A stretch of 24,343 nt of DNA from NCBI GenBank assembly GCA_002449955.1, contig DJYD01000033.1, positions 19,056-43,398 of the forward strand. The letters run 5' to 3'. The notes under the pieces were generated by a model. It was not told the DNA's origin. It was given only the letters and a program-made list of their open reading frames with translations, and did not search any database. Every line of letters begins with the position of its first letter. Positions within the stretch are counted from its first letter, which is position 1. Made by a program: the position numbers and the translations under genes. Shown here piece by piece: positions 14,171 through 20,701 of the stretch. Source of the stretch: Lachnospiraceae bacterium UBA6987 (GTDB taxonomy: Bacteria; Bacillota; Clostridia; Lachnospirales; Lachnospiraceae).

Positions 14171-15112
14171 TTAACGCATGCCCTTGTCGTAAGGAATGCC
14201 TTCTGCCTTGGGCGCCTGCGAGCTCTTGGAAGTAAACGCCAGCACAATCAGGGAAATAATATACGGAAGCATATTGTAAACTCCGCTGGGAATGTTCATC
14301 TTCGCAAGCCAGTCGAACGAGCTGTAGACATTGCTGAGTGCCCGGAATAAACCGAACAGCAGGCCCGCCAGGGCTATGCGCTGCGGTTTCCACTGACCGA
14401 AGATCATAACCGCAAGTGACAGGAAGCCGAAGCCCGCTACGCCGTATTCGAAGCGCCATTCCGAGGCGCCGGCCATGATAAATACGATGCCCCCGAGGCC
14501 GCCGTAGGCGCCGGAGATCAGCACGCCTGCCCAGCGCATCTTAAAGACATTGATGCCGACACTGGCGGCCGCCTGAGGATGTTCGCCGCAGGCCATCATC
14601 CGAAGACCGAATTTGGTCTTGTACAAAATGACATAGGCAGCGATCAGCAGGATCACGGTGACCAGCATGAACCAGCTGAACTCGAAATCACCGATCTTGA
14701 CCAGGAATTTCTCGCGGGCCGCGCCGTAATTGACCACGGAAGAAACATCATCCGGATTTGCCGCGGTATTGATGGCCTTGATGATAACCGTCACTGCCGC
14801 CACACCCAACATGTTTAACGCGGTACCGACAATGGTCTGGTCAGCTTTCAGGTTGATGCTGGCCACGGCAAGCAGTGAGCAGTAAAGCGCACCGGCCGCC
14901 ATGGAAATCACGATAACAAGCAGGATCAGGAGCGCACCGGGGACCTTATCGGTCAGATAACGCATAACCAGTGCACCGCCCATGGCGCCGACCAGCATGG
15001 TCCCCTCAAGGCCCAGGTTAATGACGCCGGAATGCTCGGCAAAGCAGCCGCCCAGGGCAACCAGTATAAGAACCGAGGCAAAGATCAGTGTGTATTGAAT
15101 CAGCAGTGTCAT
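14171..15112 (-). CDS. nupQ: Nucleoside ABC transporter permease, NupQ type
   Basis: A 313-residue polytopic membrane protein of the BPD_transp_2 permease family with about eight to ten hydrophobic segments. HSGVINLGLEGTMLVGAMGGA near the N-terminus, KTKFGLRMMACGEHPQAAASVGINV (the loop that meets the ATPase) and the Gly-rich ISGAYGGLGGIVFIMAG are typical of the NupQ/YufQ subunit. Together with NupP and NupO it would form an importer for nucleosides captured by the BMP lipoprotein; the substrate is inferred from the family. The ATG overlaps the nupP stop (ATGA, 15112-15109), with AGGAGG 9 nt upstream. It is the last gene of the operon, followed by a strong terminator. Confidence 0.92.
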   Translation of the reverse strand: MTLLIQYTLIFASVLILVALGGCFAEHSGVINLGLEGTMLVGAMGGALVMRYLTDKVPGALLILLVIVISMAAGALYCSLLAVASINLKADQTIVGTALNMLGVAAVTVIIKAINTAANPDDVSSVVNYGAAREKFLVKIGDFEFSWFMLVTVILLIAAYVILYKTKFGLRMMACGEHPQAAASVGINVFKMRWAGVLISGAYGGLGGIVFIMAGASEWRFEYGVAGFGFLSLAVMIFGQWKPQRIALAGLLFGLFRALSNVYSSFDWLAKMNIPSGVYNMLPYIISLIVLAFTSKSSQAPKAEGIPYDKGMR

Positions 15113-16242
15113 TGTTCCTTACCTCCTTTCGCCGCAGCCGCTTCCTTGTCTTTCTGGGCTTTTTCCTCCCGCTTGATCAGCCATTTGTTCATCGTCAGCT
15201 TCATGAAGAAGACAAAGCCGCACAGATAAATGATGATAGAGGAGATCAGATCCGAGATCTGTGCACAGTAAATCTTCTTGTCAACGAAAGCGCCGCCGGC
15301 CGTGATGTGCTGGATGAAATAAGAGGAAAGGATAGAACCGATCGGGTTCAGGCCGCCGAGGAAAGCCGCCGCAATCCCGTTGAAGCCCATGCCGGGCACC
15401 GAGGAAGTCGAACAGTTCCACTGTTCATAGCTGGTCAGATACAGCATTGCCGCACCGAGACCGGCCAGAGCGCCGCTGATGGCAAGCGTAACGATGATGT
15501 TGCGTTTTTCCGCCATGCCGGCATATTTTGCCGCATTCTTGTTGCCGCCGGTCGCCCGCAGCTCATACCCGAACCTGGTTTTTTCGAGAATGATCCAGAC
15601 ACAGACCGCAATAACGACCGCCAGTATGATCGAGATGCCGACATATTTGTTGTTGTTGAAGAACTTGCCTAACCCCAGTGTGGGCAGCAGGGATGCCGCG
15701 CTGGTCCTGGCCACTTCCATAGTGTAGGGACTCGTTGCTTCCTTGACATTCGTCAGCAGCATATTCGTCCCATACAGGATGATCCAGTTCAGCATGATCC
15801 CTGAGATGACCTCATTCACGTTGCAGTAAGCCTTGAGCAGACCGCTGATGCTTCCGGCTATCGCGCCGCCGACAATCGCAGCCAGCACGCAGACCCACCA
15901 CGGCAGCTTTAACGCGAGCGCGCAGTAGAGCGAACAGGCAATGCCGATGCAGTACTGTCCTGCCGCACCGATATTGAACAGGCCGACCTTATAGGAGAAA
16001 AGGATCGATAAAGAGCACATGACCAGGGGCGCCGCTTTGACCAGGGTGTTGCCCAGGTACTTTAACTGCTGCTCTTTTCTGTTATAGGTAAAAAAGTTTT
16101 TGATGACCGCCATGATCGCTTCGCCTGCACCGGCCGGATCGATGAACAGCAGAACGATATATCCGATCAGCAGCCCCAGGAGAATACAGATCAATGAGGC
16201 AAGCAGCGATTGCACGCCGTCATTTTTCAGGACTTTTTTCAT
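15109..16242 (-). CDS. nupP: Nucleoside ABC transporter permease, NupP type
   Basis: A 377-residue polytopic permease of the same family as its neighbour, but longer. The first transmembrane helix is at about 12-33; KAAPLVMCSLSILFSYKVGLFNIGAAGQYCIG is the characteristic entry to the core, followed by KTRFGYELRATGGNKNAAKYAGM (ATPase-coupling loop) and GMGFNGIAAAFLGGLNPIGSILSSYF. These match NupP/YufP, the larger permease of BMP-dependent nucleoside importers. A Lys/Glu/Ala-rich cytoplasmic tail ends the protein. Its start overlaps the ATPase stop (ATGA, 16242-16239) and it overlaps nupQ by 4 bp, so all three are translationally coupled. Confidence 0.92.
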   Translation of the reverse strand: MKKVLKNDGVQSLLASLICILLGLLIGYIVLLFIDPAGAGEAIMAVIKNFFTYNRKEQQLKYLGNTLVKAAPLVMCSLSILFSYKVGLFNIGAAGQYCIGIACSLYCALALKLPWWVCVLAAIVGGAIAGSISGLLKAYCNVNEVISGIMLNWIILYGTNMLLTNVKEATSPYTMEVARTSAASLLPTLGLGKFFNNNKYVGISIILAVVIAVCVWIILEKTRFGYELRATGGNKNAAKYAGMAEKRNIIVTLAISGALAGLGAAMLYLTSYEQWNCSTSSVPGMGFNGIAAAFLGGLNPIGSILSSYFIQHITAGGAFVDKKIYCAQISDLISSIIIYLCGFVFFMKLTMNKWLIKREEKAQKDKEAAAAKGGKEQ

Positions 16243-17783
16243 GCTTTCACCTCATCTTTCTTCGCGCCGGCCATATACAGACCAAGTTCTTCCTGGCTTG
16301 TCTTCTTCGGATCCAGTTCGCCCACGATCTCGCCTTCGTACATCACCAGAATGCGGTCAGGCACATCCATAACCTCATCGAGCTCCAGTGAGACGAGCAG
16401 AACTGCCTTTCCGGCATCCCGCTGGGCAATCAGGCTTTTATGCACGCCCTCGATCGCCCCGACATCCAGACCTCTCGTCGGCTGAACCGCCACCAGAAGT
16501 TCCGGTCCCTTGTCTATCTCTCTGGCAATGATCGCCTTCTGCTGGTTGCCGCCGGACATGGCTCTCGCCTTTGTGATCGGTCCCTGGCCGGAACGGATAT
16601 CATATTCACCGATAAGTCTTTCCGCGTATTTACGGATATTATCCCGGCGCAGGAATCCGGCTTTATTGGTAAACTCCGGTTCAAAATAGCGCTGCAGGAC
16701 CAGGTTGTCCTCCAGGCTGTAGTCCAGAACCAGGCCATGCTTATGTCTGTCTTCCGGAATGTGTGACATGCCCTTCAGGCTTCTTTCCCGGATCTTGGCT
16801 TTGGTTATGTCCTCGCCCCGGAAAGTGATGCTTCCCGAAACCAGAGGCTCAAGGCCTGTCAGGCCGTACACAAATTCGGTCTGGCCGTTGCCGTCGATTC
16901 CGGCTATGCAGACGATCTCTCCTGCGCGCACAGTCAGCGAGACATTTTTCACTGCATTATTCTTATGCACCTTGGAGGCCACGCTCATGTTTCTGATTTC
17001 CAGAACCGGCTCGCCGGGTTTCGCATCGCCCTTCTCGACGTGGAAATTGACATTGCGGCCGACCATCATGGCGGACAGCTCTTCCATTGTCGTGTTTTTC
17101 GTTTCCACGGTCCCGATATATTTCCCTTTGCGCAGCACGCTGCAGCGGTCAGCTACCGCCATGATCTCCGCCAACTTGTGGGAAATGAACAGAATGCTCT
17201 TGCCTTCCGCTGCCAGATTCTTCATGATCTGCATCAGTTCGTCGATTTCCTGCGGAGTCAGAACAGCTGTCGGTTCATCGAAAATCAGGATCTCGTTTTC
17301 ACGGTACAGCATCTTCAGGATCTCGGTACGCTGCTGCATACCGACGGTGATGTCCTGGATCTTGGCATCCGGGTCCACATGCAGGCCGTACTTTTCCGAA
17401 AGTGCCATGACTTTTTTGCGGGCTTCTTCCTTCTGCAGGAAACCGCCTTTTGTTGATTCGACGCCCAGGATGATATTGTCAAGGACCGTAAAGCATTCAA
17501 CCAGTTTAAAATGCTGATGGACCATGCCTATGCCAAGTGCATTGGCGTCATTCGGGTCTTTGATATCGACCTTTTTCCCGCGAACATAGATCTCGCCTTC
17601 TTCCGGCTGATACAAGCCGAAAAGCACCGACATCAAAGTCGATTTTCCGGCACCGTTTTCCCCAAGTAGTGCATGAATTTCTCCCTGCTTCAGCTGCAGG
17701 GTCACATCATCATTGGCAATGATACCGGGAAATCTCTTTGTGATATGCAACATTTCTATTGCATACGGAGATGATGTGGACAT
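16239..17783 (-). CDS. nupO: Nucleoside ABC transporter ATPase, NupO type (two nucleotide-binding domains)
   Basis: A 514-residue tandem ATPase of the sugar/nucleoside importer class. Domain 1 has Walker A GENGAGKST (41-49), signature TVGMQQR and Walker B ILIFDEPTAVLTP. Domain 2 has a degenerate Walker A (GIDGNGQTE, no GKS/T), signature MSGGNQQK and a Walker B-like LLVAVQPTRGLDVGAIE with Gln for Glu. This asymmetry is normal for RbsA/YufO-type proteins: only one site is fully catalytic. I chose ATG 17783 because GGAGG is 8 nt upstream; the longer in-frame ATG at 17843 lies upstream of the predicted transcription start. First gene of the nupOPQ operon, promoter at 17827-17855. Confidence 0.93.
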   Translation of the reverse strand: MSTSSPYAIEMLHITKRFPGIIANDDVTLQLKQGEIHALLGENGAGKSTLMSVLFGLYQPEEGEIYVRGKKVDIKDPNDANALGIGMVHQHFKLVECFTVLDNIILGVESTKGGFLQKEEARKKVMALSEKYGLHVDPDAKIQDITVGMQQRTEILKMLYRENEILIFDEPTAVLTPQEIDELMQIMKNLAAEGKSILFISHKLAEIMAVADRCSVLRKGKYIGTVETKNTTMEELSAMMVGRNVNFHVEKGDAKPGEPVLEIRNMSVASKVHKNNAVKNVSLTVRAGEIVCIAGIDGNGQTEFVYGLTGLEPLVSGSITFRGEDITKAKIRERSLKGMSHIPEDRHKHGLVLDYSLEDNLVLQRYFEPEFTNKAGFLRRDNIRKYAERLIGEYDIRSGQGPITKARAMSGGNQQKAIIAREIDKGPELLVAVQPTRGLDVGAIEGVHKSLIAQRDAGKAVLLVSLELDEVMDVPDRILVMYEGEIVGELDPKKTSQEELGLYMAGAKKDEVKA

Positions 17784-17826
17784 AGCCGATTCCTCCTCTA
17801 TTGAGTCCGCATTAATTGATAAAAGT

Positions 17827-17855
17827 ATTTTACTTTTTTTCACAGCATTTGTAAA
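17827..17855 (-). promoter_or_regulatory. Sigma-70 type promoter of nupOPQ
   Basis: Minus-strand -35 TTTACA (17855-17850), 17-bp spacer, -10 TAAAAT (17832-17827). Predicted start is near 17820, about 37 nt before the nupO ATG. It lies between the degV terminator and nupO, so the transporter genes are expressed separately from degV. Confidence 0.7.
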
Positions 17856-17870
17856 GATTAGATAAAGATT
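17852..17870. repeat. Direct repeat TAAAGATT x2 at the nupOPQ -35
   Basis: TAAAGATT at 17852-17859 and 17863-17870, an 11-bp period, the proximal copy overlapping the -35. Same-face direct repeats are a common arrangement for response-regulator or activator sites. Function is inference. Confidence 0.3.
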
Positions 17871-17887
17871 TTATTCTGCGGATCAAG

Positions 17888-17909
17888 AAAAAAGCCGCCC
17901 GAAGGCGGC
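17888..17909 (-). terminator. Intrinsic terminator after degV
   Basis: The stem GCCGCC / GGCGGC (17894-17899 with 17904-17909) has a CGAA/TTCG tetraloop, followed on the minus strand by six T (17893-17888). It begins about 17 nt after the degV stop. Confidence 0.9.
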
Positions 17910-17925
17910 ATGGTTTAGTTCTGAT

Positions 17926-19185
17926 TCATTCCTTGTCCTTATTGTCTCTCTCTTCCGTCTCTCCGGCGTTCTTCTCCTTGTTCCAGAAGGAAAGGACCTT
18001 TACCGCAGCGCCCTTTGCGGCTTCCACGGGCTTCGAGTGACTGACCTTGTCAAACGCGGCACCGGCAGCATCCTTTGCCGCCTCCACGGGCTTCGAGTGA
18101 CTGACCTTGTCAAACGCGGCGCCGGCAGCATCCTTTGCGGCCTCTACCGGCTTTGAGTGATTGACTCTGTCAAACGCGGCGCCGGCCACGTCCTTTGCCG
18201 CCTCTACCGGTTTCAGATGGCTCACCTTGTCAAATGCGGCTCCCGCCACATCCTTCATGGCATCCACCGCTGCCCGGGCAGCCGATGTTTTTTCACTCGC
18301 ATGATCCATCTCGGTCCGGACATTTTCATCGCCCAGGAAGAACAAGGCCAGGGCTCCGGGACCGACGTATGAGGTCGTCACCGGTTCATAGTCCACATGC
18401 AGTATCGTCTTCGGCGGGCGGTTCTGGCAGATCAGTTCTTCCAGCCGTTTGGCATCCTCTCTGCAGGCAGCCTGCACAATGCCGACCGTCTGGTTCTCCG
18501 GTTCCACTACGAGCGCATCATAGCGCTGTGCAATCGCTTCAATGGCTTTTTTTCTGCCCCGGATCTTGGCAAAAGCGACGATCTTTCCGTTCTCATCCCC
18601 TTTTAACAGCGGTTTGATGTTCAAAATCGTTCCCAAAAAAGCCGATGCATTGGACAGTCTTCCGCCGCGGCGCAGATACATCAGATCATCCACGGTAAAA
18701 ATATTGCACATTCTCCGGCTGTAGTTATCCAGCTGCCTTGCGGCTTCTTCGGCCTCGAGGCCCTGATCCCGCAGGCGGGCAGCCTCCAGAGCCACAAAGC
18801 CTTCCCCAAGCGCAGCGCCCTTGGTATCGACCACGAAAGCCTTCCTCTCCGGATAATCCTCCTGCAGCATCCGCACGGCCACTCTGGCCGCATCGCAGGA
18901 GCCGCTGATCCCGGAGGACATGCTCACGAAGATAAAATCATTTCCTGCCTGCGCTTCTTTTTCAAAATACTCCAGATAGCGCTGCGGGGTGATCTGCGTG
19001 GTGGTTACGCGCGGACCATCCTTAAGGCGCTTGTAATAAGCATCGCTGTCAAAGTTCTCGATGGCTTCGCAGCACAGATCCTCACCGTCGACATGATAAT
19101 AAAACGGAATAACGATCAGTCCGTGTTCATCCGCAATATATTTCGGCAAATTACCGGAAGTATCAGTGATTACTGAAAACGGCAT
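17926..19185 (-). CDS. DegV family fatty-acid-binding protein with C-terminal 20-residue repeats
   Basis: A 419-residue protein. Residues 1-285 are a complete DegV domain: MPFSVITDTSGNLP at the N-terminus, RVTTTQITPQRYLEYF, FVSMSSGISGSCDAARVA, FVVDTKGAALGEG and LMYLRRGGRLSNASAFLGT. DegV/FakB-type proteins bind a fatty acid; FakB partners present it to the kinase FakA for phosphorylation, but no fakA gene is nearby, so this role is inferred. A plain DegV protein is about 280-290 residues. Here residues 311-390 are four tandem 20-mers of the form KDAAGAAFDKVSHSKPVEAA, followed by a partial fifth and a charged tail. The start has AGGAGGTGA 6 nt upstream. The gene sits between bmpA and nupOPQ with its own promoter and terminator. 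DegV identity is secure; the tail function is unknown. Confidence 0.9.
   Translation of the reverse strand: MPFSVITDTSGNLPKYIADEHGLIVIPFYYHVDGEDLCCEAIENFDSDAYYKRLKDGPRVTTTQITPQRYLEYFEKEAQAGNDFIFVSMSSGISGSCDAARVAVRMLQEDYPERKAFVVDTKGAALGEGFVALEAARLRDQGLEAEEAARQLDNYSRRMCNIFTVDDLMYLRRGGRLSNASAFLGTILNIKPLLKGDENGKIVAFAKIRGRKKAIEAIAQRYDALVVEPENQTVGIVQAACREDAKRLEELICQNRPPKTILHVDYEPVTTSYVGPGALALFFLGDENVRTEMDHASEKTSAARAAVDAMKDVAGAAFDKVSHLKPVEAAKDVAGAAFDRVNHSKPVEAAKDAAGAAFDKVSHSKPVEAAKDAAGAAFDKVSHSKPVEAAKGAAVKVLSFWNKEKNAGETEERDNKDKE
18016..18255 (-). repeat. Four tandem 60-bp in-frame repeats in degV
   Basis: Four 60-bp units, each encoding 20 residues. The two 3'-most units (about 18021-18060 and 18081-18120) differ at one base in 40, while the outer units are more diverged. 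This suggests recent local duplication at the C-terminal end of the array. Confidence 0.9.
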
Positions 19186-19213
19186 GGAGAATCACCTCCT
19201 GTTATTTTGTACC

Positions 19214-19222
19214 ATCATACCA
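19214..19222 (-). promoter_or_regulatory. Extended -10 promoter of degV
   Basis: Minus-strand TGGTATGAT (19222-19214), an extended -10 with no strong -35 at the right spacing. The predicted start is near 19207, a short leader of about 22 nt containing the AGGAGG site. Confidence 0.5.
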
Positions 19223-19254
19223 AATATTGAGAAGAAATAAAAGGAATTTTCTGT

Positions 19255-19298
19255 AAAAAAAGACCGGGATACTCTCCCCTCAGGCAGATATCCCGGCC
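19255..19298 (-). terminator. Intrinsic terminator after bmpA
   Basis: A 10-bp stem (19262-19271 with 19289-19298, one G-T pair) with a 17-nt loop, followed on the minus strand by seven T (19261-19255). It separates bmpA from degV. Confidence 0.88.
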
Positions 19299-19330
19299 TT
19301 TTCAAGCCAAATCCGGCTTAATGATTAAAA

Positions 19331-20590
19331 TTATTTGATCTGTCCCTGATAATCCACCGCGATGCTCACAGTCGGTTCCTTGGAGATATCGTTGGAAACG
19401 GTGATCTTGCCGCCGAACATATCGGCAACCAGAGCCTTGTAATCATCGGTGGTGAACTTATCGGTCCACTGTGTGCCTTCACCCATGGGGATCTGGACAT
19501 AGTTGGCTTCCGGATCGGTACCGGAGATCAGGCCAAGGGTCGCGATCTTGCCGGCATAATCAGCCCACTTATTGTTGTTGATGATGTCATCCAGTGCGTT
19601 GTAGGTGGTCGGATACAGACCCTTCATGGCGCTCGTCACGGTCATGCCGTCCACGCCGGCATAATTCTTGATCACGCCAGCCTGGTCAACGTCAACACCG
19701 ATAACCTTGCCGTTTACGCTCTTCGCAGCATCAACAGCAGAGGTATAGATACCGCCGCCGCAGGCAAAGACAACTTCCGTGCCGCCGGCATACCAGGTAT
19801 CCATCGCAGCCTTGATATCGGGATCGCCGAAGAACTGGCCGCCATAGACGTACTTCATGGAGACAGCAGCACCGGTTTCTTTGGCAGCCGCATCAGCGCC
19901 CTGCACAAAACCGTAGCCGTAACGGACAACAGCGGGAACCGCCATGCCGCCAAGGAAGCCGAGCTTGGTGTAGCCGAGCTTTACAGCCGCATAACCGGCC
20001 ATGTAACCGCAGAGTTCTTCCTGGTAAACAGCGCAATAGACATTGTCCATGTAGACATAGTCTTCCAGTTTCCAGTTGTCAGGGTTGTAGTCATACTGTT
20101 CGCCCTTCGCGGCAACACCGGCTTCCAGCAGATCGCCGGCAGCCACGTCCAGAGCCACGAACTTGACATCCTTGTATTCAGGCGCACATTCGACGATGGT
20201 TCCGCCGAATGCATAACCGGGCATAACAATGACGTTGAAGCCGTCGTCAACCGCTTTTTCCACCATACCGACACGGTCAGCAGTGGAGTCTGCAGCGGGC
20301 TTGTAATAGGTGAACTCGATGTTGTTGGCCTCACAGAAAGCCTTGCAGGCTTCATAAGTGGTCTGGTTGAAGGACTGGTCGGTGATATCGCCGTAGTCCG
20401 TGATCATGGCAACCTTGTACTCAGAAGCAGGGGCAACCGTAGTCTGGGCTTCCGAAGCCGGAGCTTCAGTGCTGGTTTTAGGAGCTTCCGAAGAAGCGGC
20501 CGGCGTGCTGGCGGGAGTGTCTCCTCCGCAGGCGCACAGAGAAAAGACCATGGCAAGCACGAGGGCCAGTGCTAAAGGTTTTTTCATCAT
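19331..20590 (-). CDS. bmpA: BMP family (PnrA-like) nucleoside-binding lipoprotein
   Basis: A 419-residue secreted lipoprotein. Residues 1-21 form a type II signal peptide ending in the lipobox LCAC (Cys21), then a Ser/Thr/Pro/Ala/Glu-rich linker to about residue 57. The Bmp/Med domain follows: YKVAMITDYGDITDQSFNQTTYEA, RVGMVEKAVDDGFNVIVMPGYAFGG, GYMAGYAAVKLGYTKLGFLGGMAVP, VVFACGGGIYTSAVDAA and VIGVDVDQAG. Relatives (TmpC/PnrA, BmpA) bind purine nucleosides for ABC import. It is the natural receptor for NupOPQ encoded 1.5 kb downstream, although degV separates them. ATG 20590 has GGAGG 8 nt upstream; an adjacent ATG at 20587 is equally possible. Confidence 0.93.
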   Translation of the reverse strand: MMKKPLALALVLAMVFSLCACGGDTPASTPAASSEAPKTSTEAPASEAQTTVAPASEYKVAMITDYGDITDQSFNQTTYEACKAFCEANNIEFTYYKPAADSTADRVGMVEKAVDDGFNVIVMPGYAFGGTIVECAPEYKDVKFVALDVAAGDLLEAGVAAKGEQYDYNPDNWKLEDYVYMDNVYCAVYQEELCGYMAGYAAVKLGYTKLGFLGGMAVPAVVRYGYGFVQGADAAAKETGAAVSMKYVYGGQFFGDPDIKAAMDTWYAGGTEVVFACGGGIYTSAVDAAKSVNGKVIGVDVDQAGVIKNYAGVDGMTVTSAMKGLYPTTYNALDDIINNNKWADYAGKIATLGLISGTDPEANYVQIPMGEGTQWTDKFTTDDYKALVADMFGGKITVSNDISKEPTVSIAVDYQGQIK

Positions 20591-20608
20591 TACTTATTCC
20601 TCCTTTAA

Positions 20609-20625
20609 AGACTGTTCAACAGTCT
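20609..20625. promoter_or_regulatory. 17-bp palindrome in the bmpA leader, candidate operator
   Basis: AGACTGTT and AACAGTCT, a perfect 8-bp inverted repeat around one central base. It lies just downstream of the predicted bmpA start (near 20631) and just before the AAAGGAGG ribosome site. The position suits a repressor, or a small RNA hairpin next to the ribosome site. Confidence 0.5.
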
Positions 20626-20637
20626 ATTGCGTTATGC

Positions 20638-20666
20638 ATCATAACACAAAAAAAGCGGCTTTTCAA
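20638..20666 (-). promoter_or_regulatory. Sigma-70 type promoter of bmpA, overlapping the upstream terminator
   Basis: Minus-strand -35 TTGAAA (20666-20661), 17-bp spacer, -10 TATGAT (20643-20638). The -35 and most of the spacer lie in the distal stem arm and T-tract of the preceding terminator. Confidence 0.7.
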
Positions 20667-20692
20667 CAGCATTTTGCTGTCCTCAAAGCCGC
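20648..20692 (-). terminator. Intrinsic terminator of the lgt-tdk-surface protein operon
   Basis: The outer 8-bp stem GCGGCTTT / AAAGCCGC (20655-20662 with 20685-20692) has an inner ACAGC/GCTGT hairpin, followed on the minus strand by seven T (20654-20648). It starts 10 nt after the surface protein stop. Confidence 0.9.
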
Positions 20693-20701
20693 ATAGAATA
20701 A

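Noticed and set aside
17784..17843. Upstream start for nupO adding 20 residues
   Set aside because: It would begin upstream of the predicted transcription start and translate through a perfect GGAGG site.
18001..18260. Possible CRISPR or intergenic tandem repeat
   Set aside because: The 60-bp units are contiguous with no spacers, stay in frame in degV, and encode conserved 20-residue units.
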